64,000 nt of DNA from assembly GCA_030435675.1 (NCBI GenBank), contig CM059624.1:8952769-9016768 (forward strand), written 5' to 3'. The DNA is from Steinernema hermaphroditum (Eukaryota; Nematoda; Chromadorea; Rhabditida; Steinernematidae). Made by a program: the position numbers and the translations under genes. Shown one piece after another: positions 25,633 through 37,080 of the stretch (position 1 is the stretch's first letter; the number at the start of each line of letters is the position of its first letter). The notes under the pieces were generated by a model that did not search any database, was not told the origin of the DNA, and saw nothing but the letters and a program-made list of their open reading frames with translations.

Positions 25633-26521
25633 TCAGCCCCCCGCCTTCATCTCCTTTTCCTTCTCTTTCTCCTTCGTCTCCTTCCCCTGGATCTTCTTCT
25701 CCTTCAGCAGCGTCTTCACGTCGCGTCTGTGGAGTATCGAGTCCTTTGTCAGCGCCTCGATCGCGGCCGTCGCCACCGCCTCCTGACGCCTGATCTGCAG
25801 CGCCTCCCGGTACTGCACTGAAAAGCCCTTCGAAGTAGGAGATCATATCTGAGAACGCAACTTACTCGAGTGGATGATGATGAGGCCTCCCCAGGCGATC
25901 GACCAGAACCACCCGACGAACAGGAAGGTTATCGTGAAGAACTGGCTGATGCCCTGACATCCAGCTACGGTACCTGACGCCCGTTAAGACTCACCACAAG
26001 GAAGTTGACGATGAGCGTCACAAGTTTCCGACCTTCTTTGAAATTGATCCTCGGCTGACCCATGCAGAGGGCGCTGAAACCACTGACGATCGTCCCTGAA
26101 CAGCATTGAAAGGGATTCAAGGGGACGTCCTACCGGATCCGGGAAGGACCACGTTGAGGGCGAGGCAGAGGATCGCCGCCGGAACGGGCAGAAAGGGAAT
26201 CGCCTCGTGCATGATTGTGATGTCATCTAAACAACCTCTGAGCCCTAGAAGTCCCAAAACCGCTACTTGTGGGAAGATGGACCTTGTCGCCATTTTTGTG
26301 CTCTTTGTTAGTGTGGGCCTCCTCTTGGGCGGCTAGGACAACACCGGTGATGCCGGAGATGTTGAAGGAGGCGTTCTAAGAAAGAAGTTACGGGGGACAC
26401 ACGAGATACAAACTTGTTCTCGGAGCTGGAGGATGCCCTCGCTGCGGCCATACTCGAGCACCCGTGGGAGAGACTTCTGTACCAACTTCCATCCGCGCTC
26501 CTTCTCTGTCAACAACTCCAT
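25633..26521 (-). CDS. Stum/SPEC3 family membrane protein
   Basis: Small membrane protein of the SPEC3/Stum family, needed for mechanosensory transduction in Drosophila neurons and found in cilia of sea urchin. Six exons (26521-26414, 26375-26267, 26226-26134, 26095-25995, 25953-25866 and 25817-25633), all phases consistent. It starts MELLTEKERGWKLVQKSLPR. The conserved core is AIPFLPVPAAILCLALNVVL, PGSGTIVSGFSALCMGQPR, KLVTLIVNFLVGISQFFTIT and FVGWFWSIAWGGLIIIHS, i.e. membrane segments around a P-G-x-G-T motif. The C-terminus is charged and coiled (KTLLKEKKIQGKETKEKEKE). Convergent with the receptor gene, stops 80 bases apart. Confidence 0.85.
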
Positions 26522-26922
26522 TAGGACTAGACGACGGAGCGGAAACAGCCCACCACCACAAACAAAGCCCGAAGGCACACCGACTAAGACAGAGACTTGT
26601 GGACAACCCCCCAACCCCCTGTGGAGTGAAACACAAAAGCGATAGTGCGAAAAGAAAGGGCTAACCATTTTCTTGGCTTCTATTCGAAAAGTTGCGCACT
26701 AAAAGAACACATTAAAGGCGAGAAAGTAAAGCAACGATAATCAGAGTCCACTCAGAGTTCTGCCGCAATCGTACCTGTCATGAAAATGGAAACTTCGTCA
26801 GCCAAAGACTGGATCATTTTCAGCGATGGAGAACGAGCCGCGAGGAAACGGAACACCTAGGACGGGCCTCACCGGTGAGAGGTGGAATGCATCGATTTTA
26901 GGAGATAATTGAGCTACGGCGC

Positions 26923-27825
26923 CTAAAATACGAATGAATGGCCCGGTTTTGAAAAGTGTTCGTACTGCAATAAGACGCACTTCCCGCAGAGCTCAGCGAC
27001 GCCGTTCGCTGGCAGCCGGTACACTAAATCGTCGGAGGCTCGGACGCTTCCCAGTTCCTTCAGTTGCGCGTTCGATCGCATCAACGCTTGAATGCTCCAG
27101 ACCCCCGGATACCTAAATGAAGCCAAGCATATAAAACATCACTTTTGGACGGCAATACCTGCTTTTCCCCTGAACGCCGAACACGAACCCTTCACACGCT
27201 TCCTGGTCGAATGAGAAATCGGCGGATTCTTCCAGGCCATCGTACTTTGGACTGACGACTAAACTGCCAATTATCACGCACCAGTGAGATTTGTGCCCTT
27301 CGAAGAGGCCGGGCTCTCCGTTCTTCTCGCAGTCGTAGGGGATCAGGATGGTTTCGGATTCACAGTTCGCAATAGTGAGGAGTTGGCTCGAAGAGGGGAA
27401 ATCGATAACGTGGGCGGTGATCGTTTCGCAGATGATGTTTGCCAGATCAGCCAGCCAGAACGCTTAAGTCGCCGCATTCTGAGGACTTCCACGGTGCCGT
27501 CCACTTACGGGAGAACATTTCGCCGTTGAGGGTAAATCCACACTCTTTGGCCGCGTTGAAGGCGCCATCGACGGAGCACCGATCTTCGCCCAGGAGACGG
27601 AATCCGTTGATGAGCGCCACTAGTCCGCATCTGAAGAAATGAGTTAGCAAACAGAACTGGACAGAGGGCTTACTGAGGGCCGTTCTGGAGCACTAGGTCG
27701 AAGTTCAGGCGGAGTACGTAGCGCCCTCCCGGAGGCGGTTCGTCTTCTCGGCAGTGCTTCGAGTTGCTAATGGCGAAGGAAATACGTGTAAAAAGCGGGA
27801 TAGAAAGGTTATGTGAGGAGTCCAT
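26923..27825 (-). CDS. Actin maturation protease (ACTMAP / UPF0692)
   Basis: Cysteine aminopeptidase family (human C19orf54) that trims the N-terminus of actin. Four exons: 27825-27674, 27630-27509, 27462-27159 and 27112-26923, 255 aa. The catalytic Cys is in LVLQNGPQCGLVALINGF, split by the first intron. NGEMFS, ETILIPYDCEKN and EGHKSHWCVIIG (catalytic His) follow in family order, then QGKSRYPGVWSIQALMRSN and ELCGKCVLLQ near the end. The intron between exons 2 and 3 needs the acceptor CTTAAG instead of a TTTCAG-like site, because the nearer AG leads to a stop. Catalytic residues appear complete. Confidence 0.85.
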
Positions 27826-27887
27826 CGCTGGACAAGAAGCGGCAGCACCTGGAATGACTAACTTAGAATTCCGCAGAAACGCCCCTT

Positions 27888-28945
27888 AAAGGGACACGGT
27901 CATGGCGGAAAAAAGTTTTTTAAAAAATCTGAAAAAATTCATACCCGTGTTTTTGAGGTTGCTGAAAACGATGGCGAGTGGCGATTCTAAGTTCGCCAGG
28001 TAGTTTCCTAGAAACAGACCACAGCGCGCGATCTGTGGTTTGTCGATGGTCCCGTCGCGGGACGCGTGTCCCGACGCGTTTTGCGCGACGAATGCGATTC
28101 GCGTACTGTAGTTTCATCATTTTCTATCGATTTTGCTAAGTTTTGAGGGACAAAGCATCTTCAAGAGCATTTGCTTCGACTTATTTCACTTCCTCGGCTT
28201 ATCTCTAATGCAGAAAAAGATCTTCGCCACGATTTTGGCGATTTCGAGGGTTAGTATCACATGGAAACGCTCTATATTCCTTTTCGTCCGATGTTATTAC
28301 AAGTTTGAGAATTTTGAAATGCCAAACCGCCAGTGGATTGTCCAATTCACACTTAAATCCTCTAAACATCGATGATAAGCGCCAATATAGGTGTTTCTGC
28401 CATTTCACGTTTCATAGAACTGATATTCTACCTGTATTTAGGACGTGTCCCTATCGATACGTGATAGAATCAGCAGTAAATTCTGCATCGGACAGTGAAA
28501 TTCGCCTAGTTGTCGTAAAGTACACTTAAATACGACTGATTGTTTTCACACACAGATGTATATGCCACTGCATATCCAGCAACTAACCCTCGAAATCGCC
28601 AAAATCGTGGCGAAGATCTTTTTCTGCATTAGAGATAAGCCGAGGAAGTGAAATAAGTGGAAACAAATGCTTTTGAAGATGTTTTGTCCCTCAAAACTTA
28701 GCAAAATCGATAGAAAATGATGAAACTACAGTACGCGAATCGCATTCGTCGCGCAAATCGCGTCGGGACACGCGTCCCGCGACGGGACCATCGATAAACC
28801 ACAGATCGCGCGCTGTGGTCTGTTTCTAGGAAACTACCTGGCGAACTTAGAATCGCCACTCGCCATCGTTTTCAGCAACCTCAAAAACACGGGCATGAAT
28901 TTTTTCAGATTTTTTTAAAAACTTTTTTTCCCTTTAAAGGGACCC
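27888..28945. mobile_element. Foldback element, about 360-base terminal inverted repeats
   Basis: Arms at about 27888-28250 and 28583-28940 are near-perfect reverse complements, with a unique centre of about 330 bases. The outer ends read TTAAAGGGACACGGTCATGG and, inverted, CCCTTTAAAGGGACCC. No transposase frame. It resembles non-autonomous palindromic elements with TTTAAA ends known from Caenorhabditis; the TTAA at the edge may be the target site. Confidence 0.75.
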
Positions 28946-28946
28946 A

Positions 28947-29815
28947 TGGATAAAATAGGTCATGATAGGTCATGGATAAAAAAAGTTCTTTAAAACATCT
29001 GAAAATTTGTGTACCCATGTTTTCGGGGTCGCTGAGCACGGTGGTGAAGTCGGTTTCCCAAAAATCCCAGTAGTTTCCAAGACACAGACCTTAGGGCGCA
29101 GAATGTATTTTACCATCAGTCCCGACACGATCTGTCCGGCGGGGCACGATTTGCACAATATTTTAATTATTTTTGGCCGAAATAGATGACCTGCATGTCT
29201 GCGCTTGGCAGCATTTTGCTCAGCAGCTTCTGGCGCGAATGAGTCCAGGAGACATCATGCCAAAGTTCGGTTCCCCGCTGTGCCTCAACTTTTTCTTCGA
29301 CGTTTTAGGGCCATTCTGAATTTCAACGAGCTTCCTCAAAATCCAGATTGCAATTTTGTCCGTGGAATACCCTATTACTTGGGTTCTACTTTCAACTTTG
29401 CACATCTTGTTTTTGCCCTCATAGGCGTGTCTGAATCTTGTAGAAATTCATAACGGCCCTAAAACGTCGAAGAAAAAGTTGAGGCTCGGCGGGGAGCCGA
29501 ACCTTGGCATGATGTCTCCTACTGCAACACACTACCACTGTACCAACCGCACACTAGAGTCTACGCTGTTCGAGACGCTTATGTTGCAAGAAATGGCTAT
29601 AGTAGACAAATCGAATTTATCAGGGGTTTCGTGCCAAGACCAAGCAAAATCCAGTAAATGCCAGCTTCCGGTAGAAGGATTGTAGCTCGAAAACCTGCAG
29701 GCCTACAGCGAAACGGATTTCACCATCGTGTTCGCCGTCAAAAACTGGGTAGGGGTTGTGGAACTCTCAAAAAGATTTGAGAAAATTTTTTCACGATGAC
29801 ACTGTCCCTTTAAAG
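28947..29815. mobile_element. Second element of the TTAAAGGGAC family, degenerate
   Basis: Begins with GGTCATGGATAAAAAAAG and ends CACTGTCCCTTTAAAG, sharing end sequences with the 27.9-kb element. An internal inverted pair sits around 29.2-29.5 kb (TTCGGTTCCCCGC against the same motif reversed). No intact frame. Confidence 0.5.
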
Positions 29816-29817
29816 CC

Positions 29818-30018
29818 TTGTTCATTCTCCCTCCGACGCGACGCGACGCGACGCGATCACCGCCGACGGGGTGTTCATTCTCCCTCCAACGCGACGCGAC
29901 GTCGGCCGACGTCGGCTCACGTCGCGTCGCGTCGCGTCGGAGGGAGAATGAACACCCCGTCGGCGGTGATCGCGTCGCGTCGCGTCGCGTCGGAGGGAGA
30001 ATGAACACCCCGTCGGCC
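29818..30018. repeat. GC-rich palindromic repeat of GACGCGACGC units
   Basis: Near-perfect palindrome: TTCATTCTCCCTCCGACGCG with GCGACGC tandems on the left, the reverse complement on the right, and a core around GTCGGCCGACGTCGG. It contains two nested copies per arm of the CATTCTCCCTCC block. A relative lies at 32830-32990. Confidence 0.8.
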
Positions 30019-30663
30019 GACGCGATTTTGCCTTATGGCCCAAAATATCAAATCGACCACTTCTTGTCGGCCGACGCCTTTTGCGAGGTCTCCACTTTTT
30101 CTGATTCTTTCGATGTCTACGGCTTTCCCAAGATGCACAAACACCTATTTTCAACCCAAAGCGAATTTTGAGCTTGGCGACGGTGGTCATCGGTGAGGTT
30201 ATGACCATGTCTAGGGAATGTCGTATGTTCAAGTGGATTTGGTCCCTATTTTGTCACGGTTGTCAATTGTGACTTGCTCTAGGAAGGTTCGCAGGTTCGG
30301 TCGGGCCAAAATTTGGAAATGTCGTATGTTCGTACCAATTGGAGGAGACCTTGGAACGTTCATTCTAGAACTTCTTAGAGATACAACTAAAGTTTCGTAA
30401 ATGTCGTAGGTTCGACCCACTGACAAGAGGTCATAATTTGGAAAATTCGCATGTTCGGTAAAGCTGGGAATCACCGCAATAGGATGATTTATACCAATTT
30501 TATCGATCATCGGTGGGCTACACCTGGTCCCACCACAAAAACCCAAACACTTTTAAGTTGTACACTGTCAAACCTTCTTGAGTGGGCTGGAGGAAAGAGT
30601 GGTTACACCTTGTAACTGTATTATTTACGTCGCCACCAGGCTGCGAACGATGCTAGATCGTCA
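30019..30663. other. Repeat-nest DNA, no gene seen
   Basis: Between elements. Contains three loose repeats of AAATGTCGTATGTTCG-like text (about 30220, 30320, 30395). No coding evidence. Confidence 0.4.
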
Positions 30664-31530
30664 TTAAAGGGACCCGGTCATGGATAAAAAAAGTTTTTTA
30701 AAACTTCTGAAAATTTGTGTACCCCTGTTTTCGGGGTCGCTGAGCACGGTGGTGGAATCGAATAAAAGAAGGGAATCAAAGGTTTTCGGAACAAATGGCG
30801 AACTCTCCCTTGCTCTGGAAGGCAAAGTCTGCACGACGTTTTTTTTTGTCTATTTTGGCTGTTTCTTGGAAACTACTGGGATTTCTGGAAAACTGACTTC
30901 ACCACCGTGCTCAGCGACCTCAAAAACAGGGGTACACAAATTGTAAAGCATGCAAACATGTTGTGTTCAGATTTCTAGGCGCATGTCACTGAGGTTCCAG
31001 CAAGCGAATCGAGTCCTCCTCTTTCCTTATGTCCTACACCTAGGCCTGGATTAGGAATATGCCGAGATATTTAAGTTCAAGATTAAGAATTTGATACGAG
31101 AAGATAAACTCGAAATCATGGATATAAACCTAAAGGCCGGACCATACTTGTGAGACACAGGCTCTGTTTTTGTTACATTTTTGTTTGCGACTTCTAAGTT
31201 TAATCATATCCTGCTGAAATGCAAGTCGCGCGCAGATCGTTTGAGAAAGTCGCATTCATGACTCCTGCGTGCAGTTGCAATTTCAACAAGCTACAGAAAT
31301 GCTCAAAGCACAAATTTGAGACACAGCCTGCGTCTGACAAGACTGGCCCGACCTTGAAACACAGTAATATCGGATTGACCGTATATTTATACGTTGCTTT
31401 AAAAATGTATTGGTGTCCTCGATGGTGGCGCAAAAGTCAGTGGCGCAAATGTCGGTGGCGCAAATATCCTAGTACCATTTTCAGAAGTTTTAAAAAACTT
31501 TTTTTATCCATGACCGGGTCCGCAGCATGA
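30664..31530. mobile_element. Third element of the TTAAAGGGAC family, with internal insertion
   Basis: Left end TTAAAGGGACCCGGTCATGG at 30665; right end, inverted, TTTATCCATGACCGGGTCC at about 31503-31521. The sub-region 30755-30950 recurs at 33058-33190. A further inverted pair (GGTCGCTGAGCACGGTGGTG and its complement at about 30905) lies inside. Confidence 0.6.
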
Positions 31531-32004
31531 AGAGCATAAACAGCCCAGAGTAGCGAGGTCAGGCAAACCGCTGTGTAACCCCAAACTGTCTAACTGGTTC
31601 TTTTTTTGGCTTTTTTTTCTGTCTCTGGTGCCTTCAGTCCTTTGTCTATCTAAACATCAACAAGTTTATGCATCGAATCCCGCCGTTTCCAAAGGATTAG
31701 CGCTTTCCAGAGCGCGTTTTGTTCAAACTGGGATTAAAATTGCTCACCTTATCTCTAAAAACTTTGCTTGTTGCGCCAGTGCTCCCAATATTAGAAACGA
31801 TCATCGAAACAGTGAAATGGTACAGGGTAGCCTGAGGGCATCTAGAGTAGGGATGCACCGGAACAAAAAAAAACCGGAACCGGAATCGGGTGCACCCCTA
31901 GAACGCCGGTGCACGCATCGGTCGAACACAGAGATAAAACCAAAGCCTATATTACCGTCCCGGACAATGACCATAACGGTAACGGCAGTATCTCCGATAC
32001 GGCG

Positions 32005-32745
32005 CCCCTGAAATATCAATAACTACGGTAGCTCATTATTTTTCTTTTTTAAAGGATAGGTCTAAAACGTGGCTGTGGCTGTGGCAGTTGGGGTCTAAAA
32101 CGTGGCTGTGGCAGTGATCGTGGCAGATTTCGTGGGAGAAGCGTGGAAAACGTGGAAGAGGCATCGAAAGAGAGGTTAGCCATGAGAAAATGTGGCTGAC
32201 ACTCAGAAATGGGGGCTAGCCATGGGGAAGTGTAGAGTGGCTTGCCATGGAAGATCGTGGCGGGACCCTTCGAAACGTGGCAAGCCGTGGGAAAACGTGG
32301 GAAGGCGTGGGAAAACGTGGGAGAAGCGTGGAAAACGTGGAAGAGGCATCGAAAGAGAGGTTAGCCATGAGAAAAGGTGGCTTGCCATGGCAGATCGTGG
32401 CAGTAATCTTCAAACGTGGCAAGCCGGGTCCTGCCACGATCTGCCACGATCTGCCATGGCAAGCCACTCTACACTTCCCCATGGCTAGCCCCCATTTCTG
32501 AGTGTCAGCCACATTTTCTCGTGGCTATCCTCTCTTTCGATGCCTCTTCCACGTTTTCCACGCTTCTCCCACGAAATCTGCCACGATCACTGCCACAGCC
32601 ACGTTTTAGACCCCAACTGCCACAGCCACAGCCACGTTTTAGACCTATCCTTTTTTAAAATCCCCTTTGAAAGAAAAAAAGAAAAATAACGAAGTACCGT
32701 AATTATTGATCTTTCAGGGCAATAGTGTCGTGACCAGTGAGAGGG
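32005..32745. repeat. Large inverted repeat with GTGGC-rich arms
   Basis: Arms run from about 32005-32350 and 32400-32745, including the flanking TCAATAACTACGGTA / TACCGTAATTATTGA. The arms consist largely of degenerate GGAAAACGTGGGA and GTGGCAGTG motifs, so each arm is also internally repetitive. Transcripts of either strand would form a long hairpin. Confidence 0.8.
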
Positions 32746-32829
32746 CATCCGATTCTCTCTCGTCGACTGCTACCGCTCCCCGCGAACGGTCGGAATTTTC
32801 CCTAGTATATGTTGCGGCCGAAGCTGGCC

Positions 32830-33268
32830 GCCGATCCGACTTGGCGCGTCGGCCGACGGTCGGCTCACGAGAGTGAACAGGTGTTCATACTCCATCCGAC
32901 GTCGCGTCGGATCGGGTCGGAGGCAGAGTGAACACCCGTTCATATTCGTGAGCCGACCGTCGCGTCGTGTCGCGTCGGAGGGAGAATGCACAAGGCTTAT
33001 TTCTTGGAAACTATCACGTTTTCCGAGAATCTGATTTCAGCATGATGTTGCGCAACCTCTAAAAGAAGGGAATCAAAGGTTTTCGAAACAAATGGCGAAC
33101 TCTCCTTTGCTCTGGAAGGCAAAGTTTGCACGACGTTTTTTTGTCTATTTTTGTTTCTTGGAAACTACTGGGATTTTTGGAAAACTGAGGTATATAATAC
33201 AACAGGGGGACACAAATTTTCAGAAGTTTTAAAAAACTTTTTTTTATCCATGACCGGGTCCCTTTAAG
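32830..33268. mobile_element. GC-rich palindrome relative plus TTAAAGGGAC element fragment
   Basis: 32830-32990 repeats the GTCGCGTCGG/CATTCTCCCTCC motif of 29.8 kb. 33058-33268 matches part of the 30.7-kb element and ends in the family terminus ATGACCGGGTCCCTTTAAG. Confidence 0.6.
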
Positions 33269-33695
33269 AGACATTCTACGGGAACGTGGAAAATCGAAAA
33301 AACGTCACATCTGGGTCAGCGGGCTTCCACCGAACAACAAACACTGCGTGTGGGATCCGCGGAACGGACTCCGAACCTGCGACGTTTTGTAACGTCTCGT
33401 TCGTCTTATGACCTTCCACCCTCTGAACCTTCAGAGTTGACGTTCCTCCGAGGCCCGGAAAGCGAGCCGAACTCCTCGCCGGCGGTTCTGTAGAATCGCA
33501 GTGAGCCGCGAGGCGTCCAGTGCTTCTTCAGAAAGCTATGAATGTGGGAAACTTCCGACGGCCCTGCTCGCTTGTCTGCCCGTGTTGTTTCCTCGTGCCG
33601 CCCTTTTCTTGGGAATTCCAAATTCTCCTGCGTGTTCGTTGCTTTTCTTGTGCGAATACAGTCCATTTATTTGAAAATATAGTAGCTATTTCAGT

Positions 33696-36178
33696 ATGAA
33701 TCGAACGATAACGCATGTAACCGTAGAGACGCCCCAAAAATCTATTCCGAGGAAACCGGTGGGATCGGCCATAAAGTCTTATTTATAAAATGTTGTTGCG
33801 TTTAGTTCTCCTCGGAACCGCGACCTTCTGGTCGATATGGACTCTTCAGCGACGGTGACAGTGACGAGGAAAATGCATTGAACATTTCGCTGTCGGCCAA
33901 AATGAGGTTCTTTACCTCATCTTTAGCGGTTACATCCTATTCATTATAGATCTTTGAACATCGACCGGATACACAACTCAACTTCTGTGGAATATAGCCA
34001 ATCGTTGAGGCAGTCCAAACTGCTGAATGATCTAGCCAAGTGTGATGCTGAACTGAAAGTTGCCCTGAAGGAATCGAAGGCGAACACGACTGATAATTTC
34101 AATGTATCATTCAAGAAACACTATCAGGAATCTCCGGCGGCGAAGATGTCGACGCCTGACATACAAAAAGCATATGAGACAAAAGTGAATTCTGCACAAC
34201 CTACAGTAAGGCTGGACGAGTATAAATCACCAGAAAGGTTTTCTTCGCTCAGCGCCTACCTCGACTATACGAATGTCGTCCAAGAAGCATCGTTTTTGAC
34301 GGAAGAGTAAATTTTATTCTAATAGCTTCATCTATGTTAATTTTTTTTTCGAAACTATTCCGATTTCATCGATGACGGAGTATTCGTGAAGGAGGGCGAC
34401 GTGGACGTAGCAACGCCGTCAACGTCATCTGCATTTGGTGGTCATAAACCATCTGTTCTTCCGAACGTCGCGGCAGTTTCACCGGACATTACCCAGCCAG
34501 GTCTCACGCAGGGACTACGGTTTTCTCATTCCGTTTCACAGCCTACTTTCACAGCCTTCACAGCGCCCAGTCTGCTTGTTATTTCCAGCTCTTCTCTAAT
34601 ACATTGCTTTCAGTCGGTTCACAGTCAGTGTCTTATGTCAAGTCAACCGTCCCTCAGGTTCCATTGACAAATACACTGACTTTCAGCCTTAAGAGTTCCG
34701 AAACAAAAACAGCGCCTCGAAGCTTGCAAGCTGCTCGAACGAATACGCCTTCTTCGGGTACAAGTTTTGCAGGTTTTCCATCAACTGGTTCTCTTTTCTC
34801 CAAACCATCGTGTCTGCAAGGTTTGTCATCGTTCCTCTCAGAATCACCGTAATCTGCCTGTTTAGCGTCAGCACCTACGCTGTTCTCTCTGCTCGACGAT
34901 CCGGCAGTTTGCACTGCCTCCAATGTACCTGTCGCTCCTCCTCCAACTTTCACCAACGCGCCCATTTTTTCTGTAAACGGCTCGACGGGGTCTAATACAA
35001 AAGGTGCGCATTATTCGAGTTTTATGTCTCTTAAATTTCGATTCTAGGCGTTAAAATCAACGAGCCGTCGGAAGTTAATCAACAATGTTTATTTGATAAT
35101 GGCGCCAAGCGCTCTACATCGCTGTTCACTGGCATTGTCAACATGTTTTCTAATTTTGAAAAAGCTTTAAATAACGAAATCAAAGAGTTCAACGCGGTTC
35201 AGGTTGGTAAACGAGTTCTTTGGTCAGTATTGAAGGATTCTGTGTTAGGGCTCATTGGCGTCTGCCGGTAGACGCTGGATACGAGAAAAAATTACTATAA
35301 CTATGCAGCATTCGACAGACGCTAAGAAGATCGCACATTCTGTTGTGGCTTTCTCCGAGGCGCATGAAAGTGGATATCTCGATGACTTTGACGGTCCCAT
35401 AGATTTTTCAACGGAACCAACTTTCGACCTAGCGAAGTTCCAGTCGTGGTTCCAGTGGAATGTGATCGCCGTTTACTTGGTCGGTTTTCCGCTTTCCATT
35501 TGTGGAGCTGAACTGCGCATTTAGATTCAACTGAATGAAGATCCTGCTCTCTATCAAGCCGTGCTAGATTCCCTTGCAACTTTGGTGAAGCGGTGGCCGC
35601 AGGTCATCGATATCATCAGTGCAAAACTCTTCAGCAGCTCCCTCGTCCTTCGCTTCGATTACGAAGGATTGTGAGTTCTTCAGATTGGCAATCCTTCGTC
35701 TCTACGCCAATTATAGGGAGGCGCTGATAGCTTCCGGACGCAAATCCGGCCGGGCTGTGATTCAGTGTGAAGCGGGCTTCGTTCGACTTCTTCTGCGGAT
35801 CCACCTGATTGCTGACCAGAGCACCGACCTCATTAGCGGAACCGCTCTCTTGAAACAAATGCTTAGAGAGATCGTTGAGTCGGCGCCTCAGCTTGTCGTC
35901 ACACCGGTGCTTGTCCACGAGTTCACGAGGGTATGGTTACATTTACGACATTTGCTTCAATCGTCCGTGTTCTTCAGATGTACGGTACTGTGTTGAAAAA
36001 GACCGATCAACAGCTGTTCATGGCCATGCTGCGGTACGCGCAGAAAGTAACCAAATTGCTGAGGAGTCACGAAGAAGGCGCAAACGAACTGATGGTCGGA
36101 TTCAGCGCCCAGTATACCGAGTACATTCGCCAGTACATCGCGCAGTTCGACTCGAAACGCCAACAGAAGTCCGCATAA
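33696..36178 (+). CDS. Gle1-like mRNA export factor (tentative)
   Basis: Eleven exons, reconstructed with matching phases except at one junction. An acceptor-like TTTCAG directly precedes the ATG (MNRTITHVTVETPQ). The N-terminus is acidic (FSDGDSDEENAL), then a helical segment (LLNDLAKCDAELKVALKESK), then a Ser/Thr/Pro-rich linker with nucleoporin-like FG/LFS motifs (STSSAFGGHKPS, SLFSKPS). The helical C-terminal domain reads IQLNEDPALYQAVLDSLATL, then VVTPVLVHEFTRMYGTVLKK. The latter resembles the Gle1 block with LLFDFLEVCGNALMK in spacing and character. Gle1 activates the DEAD-box helicase DBP5 at nuclear pores. The intron at 34307-34351 lacks a terminal AG: the text reads TTTTTTCG where phase demands TTTCAG. 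The family call rests on remembered similarity only. Confidence 0.5.
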
Positions 36179-37080
36179 GTGCATCAAGTAAAAGTGTGAA
36201 TAGAGACTGTTAGTTTCTAAACGCGTCTAATATCGTACACGTTTCAACCACAGCGAAAGTAAACACAGACGGACACTAAGTGACGGCCAAACGAACTCAA
36301 ACAGCGAGTCACTTTGCTGCCTGTGGAGCCGTGTACATTGAGCTCGCAGTTGCTTTTTGGACCTTTAGGAGGTGGAAATTGTCGTTAGGCCAACGAGGCA
36401 GCAAGAACTGGTGATGGTGATTCGTGTTTGTAGAATGGGCGAGTCATCGTCGCGGGTGGATCGTGTTTATCCTCGGCGAATCCAGTTTGCATGTCCCCTC
36501 CACTGGCGTCTTCTTCGTTCAAGTTCGACCGCGTTGTCCTCTGTCTGTATCGCGCGTCTCTTGTCTGGGAGACACGTCGCGTTCCCTCACAAACCTCTTA
36601 AAGTGCGTTCAGCCGAGAAGGCCCTCTTCTCTCGGAGCTCCTCAGTTCCTCTCGCCGCGGCTTCCCTAGCCCAAAATATTTGAGCTCTTTCGGCACCACC
36701 TTCCGCTCCACTGCCACAAAAACAACGTCGGACGGTTTCTTTCGTTGTGACTCCGCCTGATCGTGTCAAATCCAAAGATCACCCGTGCGACTTCTAATCC
36801 GTCAAAATCCTTTTTATTGCAATTCTCTCCAAATTTCTGCGCTGCCCTAATCGCTTCAGCAAACGAGCGCCCGCTGTTCTAAACCGCCCTCGTGAACGGA
36901 CCACAGCTGTGTCCCTCTTCGGAAAGTGCCTCGAATTTCCAAAGGTTGGAATATGGCCTTCCCACAGGCCGGTCCTCTGCTCAAACACTGCGTGCCGACA
37001 GCAGTCCCCTGGAGCCTTCTGCTTCTCCGCGCTCCACGCAAATTAGTTTCGGTCGGGCACTCTGTCGGGTCGGGCATTTG
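36179..37080. other. Intergenic, no gene seen
   Basis: No supported exon on either strand. Family B repeat begins at about 37081. Confidence 0.4.

Noticed and set aside
29818..30171. Long open frames across the GC-rich palindrome on both strands
   Set aside because: They are translations of GCGACGC repeats with no codon bias and mirror each other because of the palindrome.
32192..32658. Several open frames in the GTGGC-rich inverted repeat
   Set aside because: Repetitive products on both strands; they follow from repeat structure, not coding.
35665..35710. Open text EFFRLAILRLYANY in the Gle1-like gene
   Set aside because: It is better explained as a 46-nt intron (GTGAGT...TTATAG); removing it restores the frame on both sides.
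36372..36683. Plus-strand open frame upstream of the PEAK-type gene
   Set aside because: No codon preference, no splice sites and no recognisable motif.
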